Assembly: GCA_021846565.1 (NCBI GenBank)
Contig: JAJZWS010000020.1
Span: 1-48,250 of the forward strand
From: Bacillota bacterium
GTDB taxonomy: Bacteria; Bacillota; Sulfobacillia; Sulfobacillales; JAIMBI01
Direction of reading: 5' to 3'
DNA length: 48,250 bases
Shown here: positions 33,688 to 42,626 of the stretch, in pieces
Position numbering within the stretch: position 1 is the first letter of the stretch
How the letters are laid out: each line of letters begins with the position of its first letter
The notes under the pieces: generated by a model
The model's input: only the letters and a program-made list of their open reading frames with translations
The model's database searches: none
Told to the model about the DNA's origin: nothing
Translations under genes and position numbers: made by a program

Positions 33688-33842
33688 GGCCATCCTGACC
33701 GGCTGCCCTTCCCGCTCCACGACAACTCCCCCCTGCTTCCAGCCCCCGTCCGTGGTTCCGTCACTCCAGTCTTGTAATGAATCGGCCAACGGACGCGGGC
33801 TGGGTGAGTGCATCAGGTGGCCAGACCCCCCACAATTCTACG

Positions 33843-35081
33843 CTAGCGCAAGCCCTGAGCCAATCGCGCTGCTTCCGGGCGATGGCGCAAACGCGCCATC
33901 GCGATGCTCCCTAGCAACGGGCCTACGGCCAACAGCATCATGACGTGATTCCAGCCCCAGAGGGGCGCCAGCCATCCGACCAAGTCGATGGACCCAATGG
34001 TCAGGAGAAAACCGATGGCCATCTGGATGGTCAATGCGCTGCCCACGAGGTCCACCGCACTCAGTTCGGTGACCGCCGTGGAGAATTGGGCCGAGTCGGC
34101 GATGACGCTGATGCCCCAGATGATCGCCACGAGAAAGGTCCACGCCGGGCTTCCGCGATAGGTCAATCCAATGAGGACCGCCATGCTGCCGCTCAGGCTC
34201 ATGGCCATGATGGTCGCACGGGTGCGCCCCCACCGGTCGGCTGCCCATCCTCCAGCCAAGGCACCGAGAAAGCCGGCCACGCCAATGGCCAAAAAACTGA
34301 CGCCACTAATGACCCCGATAAGCGCAGACCCATGCCAGAAAGGGACCTCACTGGCCAGCAAAAAGGCCGGGAGCCATGTCCACATCGCATACAACTCCCA
34401 CATGTGCCCCCAGTAGCCCAGGTTGGCCAGCATCACGGGCCGATCCTGCATAACCAGGCGGATCCGATTCCACCGGAAGGCTGGAGGGCGGACGGCACTT
34501 GCCCGCTCGGGCACCACCCACAGCACCAGCACACCGCCGATGGCCGCCAAACCGGCGCTGCCGGCCAAAACCGCTTGCCAATGGTGCGCGAGCGGCATGC
34601 TGGTCATCACATGGGGCAAGGCGGACCCGATCGTGAGACCGCCGATCAGAATGCCGACGGCCAGTCCCCGTTGGCGCGGGAACCACTGGGCAATCCACTG
34701 TACGGCCACGGGATACACGACCGCCAGGCACGCGCCCGTCACCACGCGCAAGATAAAAGGGCCCAGGCCGCCGGTGGGGAAGGCCAGCAGAGCCACGGTG
34801 CTGACAGCCGCCCCAAACGTGCCCAGCGCCATCAGGCGCCTCAACGGGACGCGATCGGCGATCCCCAACGTTGCGCTGAGCAGCGCACCCGCCACGAATC
34901 CCAGCTGGACAGACGCCGTCAGCCAGGGCACGGCGGATAGAGCAAGATGCCACTGGCGGACGAGGGCCGGGGTAACCGCGGAGGCACTGAACCACACGCT
35001 CATGGCCAGCAGTTCGGCAACGGCAATCCAAATCAAAGCCTTCCAGCGTCTTGCATCCGCACTTTCTGTGGTTGGCGTCAT
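33843..35081 (-). CDS. MFS transporter (CynX/NarK-like)
   Basis: A 412-residue protein with 12 hydrophobic segments, starting WIAVAELLAMSVWFSASAVT. The loops GIADRVPLRRLMALG and GGWAADRWGRTRATIMAMSL are the two motif A copies. Helix 4-5 contains VYPVAVQWIAQWFPRQRGLA as in oxalate/nitrate-type MFS proteins. The ATG at 35081 has SD GGAAGGGGAG. A 31-base palindrome 78 bases upstream may be its operator. Substrate unknown. Confidence 0.88.
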   Translation of the reverse strand: MTPTTESADARRWKALIWIAVAELLAMSVWFSASAVTPALVRQWHLALSAVPWLTASVQLGFVAGALLSATLGIADRVPLRRLMALGTFGAAVSTVALLAFPTGGLGPFILRVVTGACLAVVYPVAVQWIAQWFPRQRGLAVGILIGGLTIGSALPHVMTSMPLAHHWQAVLAGSAGLAAIGGVLVLWVVPERASAVRPPAFRWNRIRLVMQDRPVMLANLGYWGHMWELYAMWTWLPAFLLASEVPFWHGSALIGVISGVSFLAIGVAGFLGALAGGWAADRWGRTRATIMAMSLSGSMAVLIGLTYRGSPAWTFLVAIIWGISVIADSAQFSTAVTELSAVDLVGSALTIQMAIGFLLTIGSIDLVGWLAPLWGWNHVMMLLAVGPLLGSIAMARLRHRPEAARLAQGLR

Positions 35082-35158
35082 CCCGGGAACTCCCCTTCCT
35101 GCAGCACGTCGTGGCGCTGAGTCCGCATCCGCTCCCTGGGCGGGCTATCACCTGTGCC

Positions 35159-35189
35159 ATTTAAAAATATACGATGTATACTTTTAAAT
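35159..35189. promoter_or_regulatory. 31-base AT-rich near-perfect palindrome (operator)
   Basis: Arms of 14 bases (35159-35172 and 35176-35189) match at 13 of 14 positions around the centre GAT; the inner part reads TATAC-GAT-GTATA. In this GC-rich region such an AT-rich palindrome is striking. It lies upstream of the MFS gene and probably covers its promoter. The regulator is not known. Confidence 0.7.
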
Positions 35190-35648
35190 GTCCAGCCGTC
35201 GCACCGATTTCGGAGCTTGGCGCTGTCCTGCGACACGCTCGTTCCCGACCAAGACGCGTTTGTCGCCGTCGAACCTGGGATCAGTGAAGCCGACCGCGGC
35301 CGCCGCGTGGCCCGTGCCGAGGAAACGTGGAGTCTCTCGATCCCACGGGCTGAAGCGAGCCGACCGAGCCCACGGCACCGGCCAGCCGCACGAAGTCCCC
35401 CGCGTGTCCGGCAGGGCAGTGGTCTGCTATCACAGAACTCGTGGCCTAGCGTTTTCCCGGTATTGGTTGCACGGGACTGCTTTGTCGGATTGTGGGGGGG
35501 AATCGGGCACGCGTGGGTGGCATTGTCTCCTGGGGCCGCCTGTGTGCTGGCAACGGAGCCTGGGATGCGGGGGTTGGCACTCGCCTGGCGCTGGGGGCTT
35601 GCCCACCCACCCCTTGGGTTCAGACGCCCGTGTCCTCCGGGCAGCACA
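35190..35648. other. 459-base gap without a recognised gene
   Basis: No family-like frame, RNA gene or terminator was seen. The gap ends at the stop of the PIG-V-like gene. Confidence 0.5.
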
Positions 35649-36791
35649 TCAGCCCCAGAACCAGCCGTGAGCAAACAATACGGCGTCGACCATGGCCCAC
35701 GCAGCAAACGCGGCCACCGCGGCCACGCCCAGGCGGCGGGGCAACAGACCGGCGGCCGCGACAGTGATGGGCAGGTCGACGGAGACAAACAGGGCGGTCA
35801 TGGCCAGCGGGAGTCGGTTGGAATAGAAAGAGAGCGGAATCAACAGCAGGATCACGCCAATCGCCGCCGTTGCGACGTGCCACTCGGAGCGGCGGGCGGC
35901 CACCACCACCCCGGCGGTCCCCAGCACCGCCACCGGGAGCATGGTGAGAAATGCCCCACCGGTGAGCGACAGCCGCCCGGTCAGTGCCTGGACGATTTGC
36001 ACGCCGGGAAAAAGCCACCGCGTGTGCCAGGCCTGCTGCTCCCCAATAAACGCGAGCGGACGCCCGATGCTGACCCAAAGTGTGCCCCCCACCAGGGCGA
36101 GCGCCAGGAGGCTGCCCGTACCCCAGACCAGGCCGGATCGAACCCGGGGCCAGTCGCGGCGCAAAAACGCTGCGACCGTCCAGGCGCCCGCCCCCGTGCC
36201 CATGGCCAGCCCCAGCGGGTCCATGGTGCCGGCCAGCACCGCCCAGCCGGCCGCGCGCCACGGGTGGTTGGCCCGCATGGCCAGCAGCATGCCGGCCAAC
36301 CCGATCGCCACCCAGGTTTCGGGGTACGCGGTGCTGTAGTACACGGTGGCCGGGGTGAGGGCGACCAGCGCCTGGGCCAGGGCGGCTGCGCGCGGTGGCA
36401 GCCCCCAAGCCTGGGCTAGGGCACGCACCTGGAACAAAAGCGCCAGCACGGCCAGCTGCATGAGCAGCAGCGCGGCCCAGGGCCAGTGCGTCAGCCAGAG
36501 GTATACCGGCATGCCGGGAAAGAAGGCCATGGAACTGGGAGGACTGCCGGCGTACCCGAGGTGGGTCAACTGCTCGTACAGGCCAACATCCCAGCGGAAC
36601 CAGGGCAGGCCATACAGTGCGGTCACGGGTCCTGGGGCCAGCGGCACCCAGGCACCCACCCCTAAGAGCAGTTCGTGGGCAACCCACAAGCCCAGAGTCG
36701 TCCCGCCGAGGGCCTTTCTCCATTGCACCGGGACCGCAGGGTCCCTCGGGACCCCGTCGGTCCCCCGGCGACGCACAGCAACCATCTTCAT
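35649..36791 (-). CDS. PIG-V-like (GT-C) mannosyltransferase family membrane protein
   Basis: A 380-residue membrane protein with about 9-10 helices. After the first helix comes WFRWDVGLYEQLTHLGYAGS, then SSMAFFPGMPVYLWLTHWPW, close to the W(D)xxHY...GY...AFFPxxP signature of the PIG-V mannosyltransferase family, the acid being the GT-C catalytic-type residue. Later YYSTAYPETWVAIGLAG also matches. Such bacterial proteins probably move a sugar from a polyprenyl carrier to a surface molecule. The start is ATG 36791 or 36785, with GCGAGGA just upstream; the open frame to 36872 has no support. Confidence 0.82.
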   Translation of the reverse strand: MKMVAVRRRGTDGVPRDPAVPVQWRKALGGTTLGLWVAHELLLGVGAWVPLAPGPVTALYGLPWFRWDVGLYEQLTHLGYAGSPPSSMAFFPGMPVYLWLTHWPWAALLLMQLAVLALLFQVRALAQAWGLPPRAAALAQALVALTPATVYYSTAYPETWVAIGLAGMLLAMRANHPWRAAGWAVLAGTMDPLGLAMGTGAGAWTVAAFLRRDWPRVRSGLVWGTGSLLALALVGGTLWVSIGRPLAFIGEQQAWHTRWLFPGVQIVQALTGRLSLTGGAFLTMLPVAVLGTAGVVVAARRSEWHVATAAIGVILLLIPLSFYSNRLPLAMTALFVSVDLPITVAAAGLLPRRLGVAAVAAFAAWAMVDAVLFAHGWFWG

Positions 36792-36959
36792 CCTCGCTGC
36801 ATCTTGGATGCATCCCACCTGTTCCTGACCATGGGGCACCAGGTTGACGGTGTCAAGCGCAGTAAGAGGCACGCGCGCTGCATCTGGCAGGGGGGCGCAG
36901 ACGACCCGGAGACCCTGGGGCGCAAGCCCAACACGTCATGAGGACGCCGCACGGGTTGG

Positions 36960-37310
36960 GCTCGGGCTTACAGAGGGTAGTCCCGTTGCCGACGCCGTTG
37001 GAGCACCACGGTCGCGGCCCGGGCGTGGATCGTGCGCCTGGCGTGTCAGAAACCCCAGGATCTGGGCGTGGCCCCCGAGTGCTGGACCGAGGCCCGGCTC
37101 GCCCGCTCCGTGCGCGACCACGTCGCGGTGGCCGACCATCCCAGTGCGGGGCAGATCCAGCAGGGGACCCTCTCGACGCGGTTGGCCGCGCAGGACTGGC
37201 ACCTGCAGCGGGTGCCGTACTCCCTCCAACGCAAGGTCCCGCACTGGCGAGGACCAGATGGTGCAGGTCCTCCACGTGTATTTATCATCTGACGATGAAA
37301 TGTTGTTAGC
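36960..37310 (+). pseudogene. IS630-family transposase relic
   Basis: The + strand reads MRLACQKPQDLGVAPECWTE, ARLARSVRDHVAVADHPSAG and QRVPYSLQRKVPHWRG, then after a frameshift MVQVLHVYLSS. This follows the helix-turn-helix region of IS630 transposases (I...AC.KPE.LG....WT...LA......, then KVRYYLERRDPEFE and VLCVY). Ends and the DDE domain are missing. It sits exactly at the left edge of the GC-poorer catabolic island. Confidence 0.65.
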
Positions 37311-39465
37311 TAGTAGTCTGCCAAGATGGAATTAATCTGTGAAGCTCATTATTGTCATATAGCCACGTGTAGGCCGCTATGTCTATGGCGATCGCTTCGT
37401 GTTTATTATTCGGATAGTACCCCAATATATTAAATGCCTTATGTAGTCTAAACCTAACAGTATTGATATGCACATATAACATCTCGGCAGCGTGCTCGCG
37501 TGATTGGCATATGCGTGAATAACACAATGTCTTCAACAAATCACTATTATGGCTAGCGTCCCAAGAAGACAGAGGATGAAATAATGTATTGGTAAAGGCT
37601 GTTAATGCGGAGTGTACTGCTTGGTTTGCCATCAGGAAGCGTAGATCCAGTGATTCTATGTCAGTAACATACGGTGAGTCTGGGCTTCCTGAAAGTGACC
37701 GCAGGGTTTCAAGTGCGCTGGAAATACCGTCCGCCAACATCTGCAGGTTATCAAATTTCCCGATCCGTACGACTCGAACTTGCCGAGCACCACACTGTGT
37801 CAACAACGCCTCTCTCACATGCCAAGGATCTGGCATCGTTACAGTTGGGAAGCAAATCAAGATGTCTCCGAGTGGAATCGATAACATCAGAAAAGTCGTC
37901 TCTAAAAACTCTTGTATAGATGCACCGCGGGCTGTTAACCGCCCCCCATCCCAAAGACTGTCGGTCATCGCGATTACCCAACAGATCCCGTCGGAGACTG
38001 GAATTCCCAGGTGGACGCCCGCACTGGCCATACGGTTCGACCGGTCTCCTCCCAAAAGATCCGACACCCATCCCTGTCGTTCTGCTGTGATCGTATTCGC
38101 AGTTCGGAAGTCTCTCTCATAGAGCAGGGCCGCCGCTAGCGAGACTTGACGCAGCAACTCGGGGGAATGTTCTTCTTCGGGTCCCATGAAGTGAACCAGC
38201 ATGGGCGCATCGCGCCCGAGCACGGGCGCAGACACACTTACAGTGGTTTTCTCAGCCTTTTCATCGCCCTGCAACCAGTCATATCGGTGGAGGTCAGTGG
38301 CGAGGACGGGGTTGTTGGTGGAATCCGTCACCAAAACGGGGACACCAAGGGCTCGCTCCACCCAATCTTCAAGGGTTCTCAGATGCCCTTGCAGGAGGAT
38401 GTCGGTTAGCTCGCCCCAGTGCGAGGTGTGTCCAGGAAGTCCCACGACCATCTTTCGGGAGGGACTGGTTCCCTCGGGAGCCTCCGTACGCGTCAACGAC
38501 AGCACCAATTGGCGGATGACCGCCTGTTCTACAACCGAGTACGGGTTCACGTTTCTACGCGTAGCGTACAACACTCTCCATATTCGGTTGTTCCGGAAAA
38601 CCGGAATTGCCATCCCAGATCGGATGTGCTCGGCATCGCAGACATCGCGGACGCCTGAATAGCGATACCGCGCATTCTGGTAGTCCACAGTTCCCAGGGT
38701 TCGCCCTCTCAGCAAAGCGCGTCCGCCAAATCCTTCTCCGATAGGGAGAGAAAACCCGAAGTTGGCATGGAGTGCTCCGACCTGCTGCTCCACGATGAGT
38801 TCCTTGCCGATGGGTCTGCCCAGATACACGAGATCGGAGCGGGTGCCGGCTCTTACGAGGCCGAGCAAGGCGCCAATACCAGTGGCAGAGGACGATGACG
38901 TACGGTTCGCGGCGGGATGCGGCGGCTCGCCCCACGGCACCAAGAATGCGATACGTTCTACAACTTCCAACACCGTCTGAATGGCACGCACCAGATCACC
39001 GACGCGAGATTGATTGTCGACATCTTCCCAATAAGCTTTGTCTCCCCACACGAAGACGGCCGCCTCGCCAACATGACGACTGCTTTCGACAATCCAAGAA
39101 CGCTCCCTCAGTCGGTCGATCTGGTGGCTCCTCCGGGGCTGAACGATGGACCTCAAGGGTAGTTGCTCAGCTAGAGCCACCGAAAGATATCGACGGGCAG
39201 CCCCGGTATCGTCACCGGCGACAAACGTCCACCAACGCAAATGGGGTGGGTCATCGCGGAAGGTCGGAAACACCAAGGCCAAGACGGGAATCTTGAGTGC
39301 GCGCCGAGCCGCGTCAATGCCGTCCGCCAGATGCTCCCGAACGCTTGTGAGATGGAACGCCGCGGCGTGCAGCTTCCGTTCCCAACCCTCGCCCACCACG
39401 GCCACATCACCTCGCGCTGCAAGATTGTAGGGAAAACACAGCGGCGGCCTGCGTCGTTGGACCAT
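37306..39465 (-). CDS. PucR/CdaR-type regulator with a GAF-like domain
   Basis: A 719-residue protein. The C-terminal 60 residues (LLKTLCYSRICQSREHAAEM then LYVHINTVRFRLHKAFNILG) are the PucR-type helix-turn-helix (HTH_30). A GAF-like domain lies at about 195-340 (GIGALLGLVRAGTRSDLVYL, GEGFGGRALLRGRTLGTVDY). The region 380-620 looks like the PucR/CdaR middle domain. Such regulators sense small metabolites and switch on nearby catabolic genes. It is divergent from the lyase-transferase cluster and so is its likely activator. The last part is AT-rich compared with the rest of the window. ATG 39465 lacks a strong SD. Confidence 0.82.
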   Translation of the reverse strand: MVQRRRPPLCFPYNLAARGDVAVVGEGWERKLHAAAFHLTSVREHLADGIDAARRALKIPVLALVFPTFRDDPPHLRWWTFVAGDDTGAARRYLSVALAEQLPLRSIVQPRRSHQIDRLRERSWIVESSRHVGEAAVFVWGDKAYWEDVDNQSRVGDLVRAIQTVLEVVERIAFLVPWGEPPHPAANRTSSSSATGIGALLGLVRAGTRSDLVYLGRPIGKELIVEQQVGALHANFGFSLPIGEGFGGRALLRGRTLGTVDYQNARYRYSGVRDVCDAEHIRSGMAIPVFRNNRIWRVLYATRRNVNPYSVVEQAVIRQLVLSLTRTEAPEGTSPSRKMVVGLPGHTSHWGELTDILLQGHLRTLEDWVERALGVPVLVTDSTNNPVLATDLHRYDWLQGDEKAEKTTVSVSAPVLGRDAPMLVHFMGPEEEHSPELLRQVSLAAALLYERDFRTANTITAERQGWVSDLLGGDRSNRMASAGVHLGIPVSDGICWVIAMTDSLWDGGRLTARGASIQEFLETTFLMLSIPLGDILICFPTVTMPDPWHVREALLTQCGARQVRVVRIGKFDNLQMLADGISSALETLRSLSGSPDSPYVTDIESLDLRFLMANQAVHSALTAFTNTLFHPLSSWDASHNSDLLKTLCYSRICQSREHAAEMLYVHINTVRFRLHKAFNILGYYPNNKHEAIAIDIAAYTWLYDNNELHRLIPSWQTTS

Positions 39466-39503
39466 AGAGACAATGCCTCGCTCTTCTCATGGTACTACAC
39501 TCG

Positions 39504-39513
39504 GGTTCGAACC
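39504..39513. promoter_or_regulatory. Palindrome in the divergent island promoter region
   Basis: GGTTCGAACC is a perfect 10-base palindrome between the divergent regulator and lyase genes. It could be a half-site or core operator for the regulator. It resembles a tRNA T-loop by chance; the stems do not fit a tRNA. Confidence 0.35.
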
Positions 39514-39556
39514 GAACATTGCGACAACGGCCGATCGGATGAGGGGGGGGAGGACC

Positions 39557-40536
39557 ATGTCGGGCCACATTGCCATACGAGAGTCTCGGCCCGCGACGGG
39601 TTGCAGCACGAACTCGAGTTCGTGGCGACCGACCGAAAACTGGCGATGATTCGCGCGTTTTCGGAAGCCGGGTTCTCAAGTATCGAGGTAACTTCCTTTG
39701 CGCACCCACTGTATGTCCCGCAGTTCGTGGATGCCGACGAATTGCTACGAGCGCTCGCTGACCGTCCTTCAGCCGAGCTGGTCGCCGTGGTTATGAACGA
39801 GCGGGCTGTGGAGAGGGCGGTCCGTGCTCAGCAAGCTGGAGCCGGACCAGACCTCATCGGCGTTGCTGTCTCGGCTAGCGATGCCCATAGCTTAAAGAAT
39901 GTGCACAAGACACGCGACGAACACAAGCGGGAGGTGGCGAAGATGGCCGCTGCCGCCCTGCGAGCGCACCTGCCCATAGAAGGAGCGGTCGCCACCGCCT
40001 GGGGATGCCCATTCACCGGGCCTGTTCCCTTTTGGCATGTGCTTGACCTCGTCCAGTTCTATTGCGACTTGGGAATTCATACAATTACCCTAGCAGACAC
40101 AACCGGATTGGCAACCCCAACGTCTGTTACCGAGCGCATTGGTCAATTGCTTGTGCGCTATCCTAATATTACGTTCCGCGCCCACTTTCATGACACGCAC
40201 GGCACAGGTATCGCTAATTCCATAGCAGCGATTACTGCCGGTATACGTCACCTGGACAGTTCATTCGGTGGACTCGGTGGGAATCCACCACGCATCCAAT
40301 ACTCGCTCGGATATACCGGAAATGTAGTAACAGAGGATTTGATTTGTGTTCTGAATGGAATGGGTTATGAAACAGGCTTGGATCTTGACAAAGTGCTAGA
40401 GGCAGCCGAACTGGTTGAACAGGTTCTGGAGCGGCCTTTGCACGGCCATGTCCTTCGGGCGGGTCCGCCGTGGAAACGACTTGATGATCCGGAGGTCACC
40501 CAGCTCATGGAGTCTAATGGCCTGCGGTTGAGCTAG
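39557..40536 (+). pseudogene. HMG-CoA-lyase-like protein with a frameshift near its start
   Basis: ATG 39557 has the ideal SD GGGGAGGACC and gives MSGHIAIRE, the first strand of an HMGL barrel. One base later the family continues in another frame as VSARDGLQHELEFVATDRKL, with the catalytic-type RD, and stays open to 40536. So one base appears lost near 39582-39585. Other motifs: VMNERAVERAV, WGCPFTGPVPF, TLADTTG, HFHDTHGTG and GLGGNPPRI. In true HMG-CoA lyases the last loop is GLGGCP with an active-site Cys; here it is Asn, so activity on HMG-CoA is not certain. It heads the transferase-hydratase cluster. The frame is otherwise clean, so a sequencing error is plausible. Confidence 0.75.
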
Positions 40537-40572
40537 CACGTTTACCGATAGAGACCACAAGGAGCGATCGTT

Positions 40573-41343
40573 ATGGAGTGGGACGGAGCACCCGTCGTTG
40601 CAGATAAACAAGGGTTTGTCACCGTGCTGACGTTGAACCGCGATGCGTACCGAAACGCACTGAGTCAGGAGATTGTTGACGCGCTTCTCCGTCAACTAGC
40701 GATCGCCCGGGAGAACGACAGCCGTGTGGTGGTGCTTCGGGCGCGGGGCCGGGCATTTTGCGCTGGTGCCAAGCTGGATGAGCTGGTCGCCACGGCGGAT
40801 GGTCCTGATGCGCGGCGTCGCCAGATGAGTGCTCGCAGACTCTTCTCCGACCTCGTGACGTTTCCAAAGCCCACGATTGCTGTCGTCCAAGGCCCTGCGG
40901 TGGCGGGGGGAGCCGGCTTAGCCACGGCTTGCGACTTTGTCATCGCAGCGGCTGATGTCTACTTTGCGTATCCCGAAGTGAACATCGCGGCTGCGCCGTC
41001 CATGGTGATGCAAATTCTTCTGCGGCGTGTCCCGTGGAGGGTCGGCACAGCATGGTGCATGCTGGGGCGCAAGGTTCCAGCTGGAGAGGCGAAGGATTAC
41101 GGGCTCATCAACGATGTGGTGCCGAGCGACCAGCTGGAAGAAGTCGGGCGGAACTTGGCGGAGCTGTTAGCGAACAAGAATCCCGATGCTCTTGCTATTA
41201 TCAAAGAGATGGCGTTAGTCGGCCCCGAAATGACTTTGCGTAACTCGCTTGATTATGCAGCCACTATGACGGCCCTTATTAGTGTCTCGGAAGCAAACCG
41301 TGAATCAGCGAAGCACGTTCTGTCACATAACGATCCAAAATGA
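40573..41343 (+). CDS. Enoyl-CoA hydratase/isomerase (crotonase) family protein
   Basis: A 256-residue crotonase. The oxyanion-hole segments are FCAGAKLDEL and VAGGAGLATACDFVIAAADV. At the positions of the two catalytic glutamates the protein has PAVAGGAG and AYPEVNIAAAPSMV, so the second acid (E in PEV) is present and the first is replaced by Ala. ATG 40573 has SD AAGGAGCGA. It follows the lyase gene by 36 bases. A role as hydratase for an unsaturated branched acyl-CoA feeding the lyase is plausible. Confidence 0.87.
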   Translation: MEWDGAPVVADKQGFVTVLTLNRDAYRNALSQEIVDALLRQLAIARENDSRVVVLRARGRAFCAGAKLDELVATADGPDARRRQMSARRLFSDLVTFPKPTIAVVQGPAVAGGAGLATACDFVIAAADVYFAYPEVNIAAAPSMVMQILLRRVPWRVGTAWCMLGRKVPAGEAKDYGLINDVVPSDQLEEVGRNLAELLANKNPDALAIIKEMALVGPEMTLRNSLDYAATMTALISVSEANRESAKHVLSHNDPK

Positions 41344-41359
41344 CGAATTACAGGGGGGG

Positions 41360-42586
41360 ATGTGTGTGCGACCAATAGGACCGTTAAGCGGGATGAGAGT
41401 GCTCGACTTGTCGACGATGTTGGTTGGGCCGTATACTACTCAAATTCTTGCCGACCTAGGGGCGGATGTCATTAAGGTGGAGTCGGCGGCTGGGGACCCC
41501 ATGCGCCATGTCGGCCCGATGAGAAACCCCGGCATGGGAGGGATCTTCCTTACGGCCAACCGCGGCAAGCGCAGCCTGGTATTGGACTTGAAAGCCAAAG
41601 GGGCCGCGGCGGTGATCCTGCGGATGTCGGAACAGTGTGATGTGTTCGTGCACAATATGCGGTCAAGGGCAGCCAAACGCCTCGGGATTGAGTATGAGAG
41701 GGTCCGCCAAGTGAATCCTCGCATCATTTATTGCGGCATTACCGGATATGGGGAGGGCGGGCCCTACGCCGGTCGGCCAGCTTATGATGACACCATTCAA
41801 GCGGCTGCCGGGATGGCGTATCTGGAATCATTCGTGGCGGGAGAGCCGCGATACTCCCCATCCGACATCGCCGACAAGGTGAGCGGGCTGTACGCCGCCA
41901 TTGGAATCCTTGCGGCCCTGACAGAACGAGAGCGATCGGGGCAAGGCCACAAGGTCTCCACACCCATGTTTGAAAGCATGGCGGCCTTTGTCCTGATGGA
42001 GCACCTGTACGCCGCTGCCTTTCAACCCCCCTTGTCACCTCCATACTATGAGCGGACGGTTTCCAAGGAGCGTCGGCCGTACCCGACGAAGGATGGGTTC
42101 ATTTCGGTGGCCATCTATACCGATAGGCACTGGAGCCGATTCTTCGAAGTGGTGGGCAGACGAGATTTGGCAGTCGACCCCAGATTTTGCGACTTGTCGG
42201 CCAGGTCCAAACACTACGATGAGCTTTATGCCCTGATCACCGGGTATTTCGCCTCGAAAACCACCCGCGAGTGGTTGGACATCTTTGCGGACGAGGACGT
42301 TCCGGCCATGCCGGTCAACTCGACGGAAGACTTGCTCCGCGATCCGCATCTGCAAGCGGTGCGATTCTTCGAAAGCATCGACCATCCCACGGAAGGCGCC
42401 GTCCTTCGCGTTGGGAATCCCATTCACATTGATCCCTATGACGGAGGTTCCAGCGAACTGGCCGACGGCTTGGGAGCCAGCGGAGAAGAAGTACTGGCAG
42501 AGTTGGGTTGGTCGGCTGAAAGCATCGCCGAACTGCTGTCCAGTGGCGTTGTCAAGCTGCCGAGGCACTCCGCGCAGGAGCGGTGA
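41360..42586 (+). CDS. Class III CoA-transferase (CaiB/BaiF family)
   Basis: A 408-residue protein. It starts LSGMRVLDLSTMLVGPYTTQ, ILADLGADVIKVESAAGDPM and FLTANRGKRSLVLDLKAKG, all CaiB/BaiF landmarks. The nucleophilic Asp is D143 or D144 in PAYDDTIQAAAGM. Such enzymes move CoA between acyl groups, typically from succinyl-CoA to a dicarboxylic or aromatic acid. ATG 41360 follows a G-run SD (GGGGGG). It lies 16 bases after the hydratase gene, in the same operon. Confidence 0.92.
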   Translation: MCVRPIGPLSGMRVLDLSTMLVGPYTTQILADLGADVIKVESAAGDPMRHVGPMRNPGMGGIFLTANRGKRSLVLDLKAKGAAAVILRMSEQCDVFVHNMRSRAAKRLGIEYERVRQVNPRIIYCGITGYGEGGPYAGRPAYDDTIQAAAGMAYLESFVAGEPRYSPSDIADKVSGLYAAIGILAALTERERSGQGHKVSTPMFESMAAFVLMEHLYAAAFQPPLSPPYYERTVSKERRPYPTKDGFISVAIYTDRHWSRFFEVVGRRDLAVDPRFCDLSARSKHYDELYALITGYFASKTTREWLDIFADEDVPAMPVNSTEDLLRDPHLQAVRFFESIDHPTEGAVLRVGNPIHIDPYDGGSSELADGLGASGEEVLAELGWSAESIAELLSSGVVKLPRHSAQER

Positions 42587-42626
42587 AGGCCGACTAGACA
42601 CACAACGTAGAAGGAGGTTGCCTGGG

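Noticed and set aside
36844-37335. Separate 163-codon gene on the + strand
   Set aside because: It is the wrong frame of the IS630 transposase relic.
39495-39520. tRNA-like T-loop GGTTCGAACC
   Set aside because: The flanking bases cannot form a T-stem and no anticodon or acceptor arm is near. It is better seen as a palindrome in a divergent promoter.
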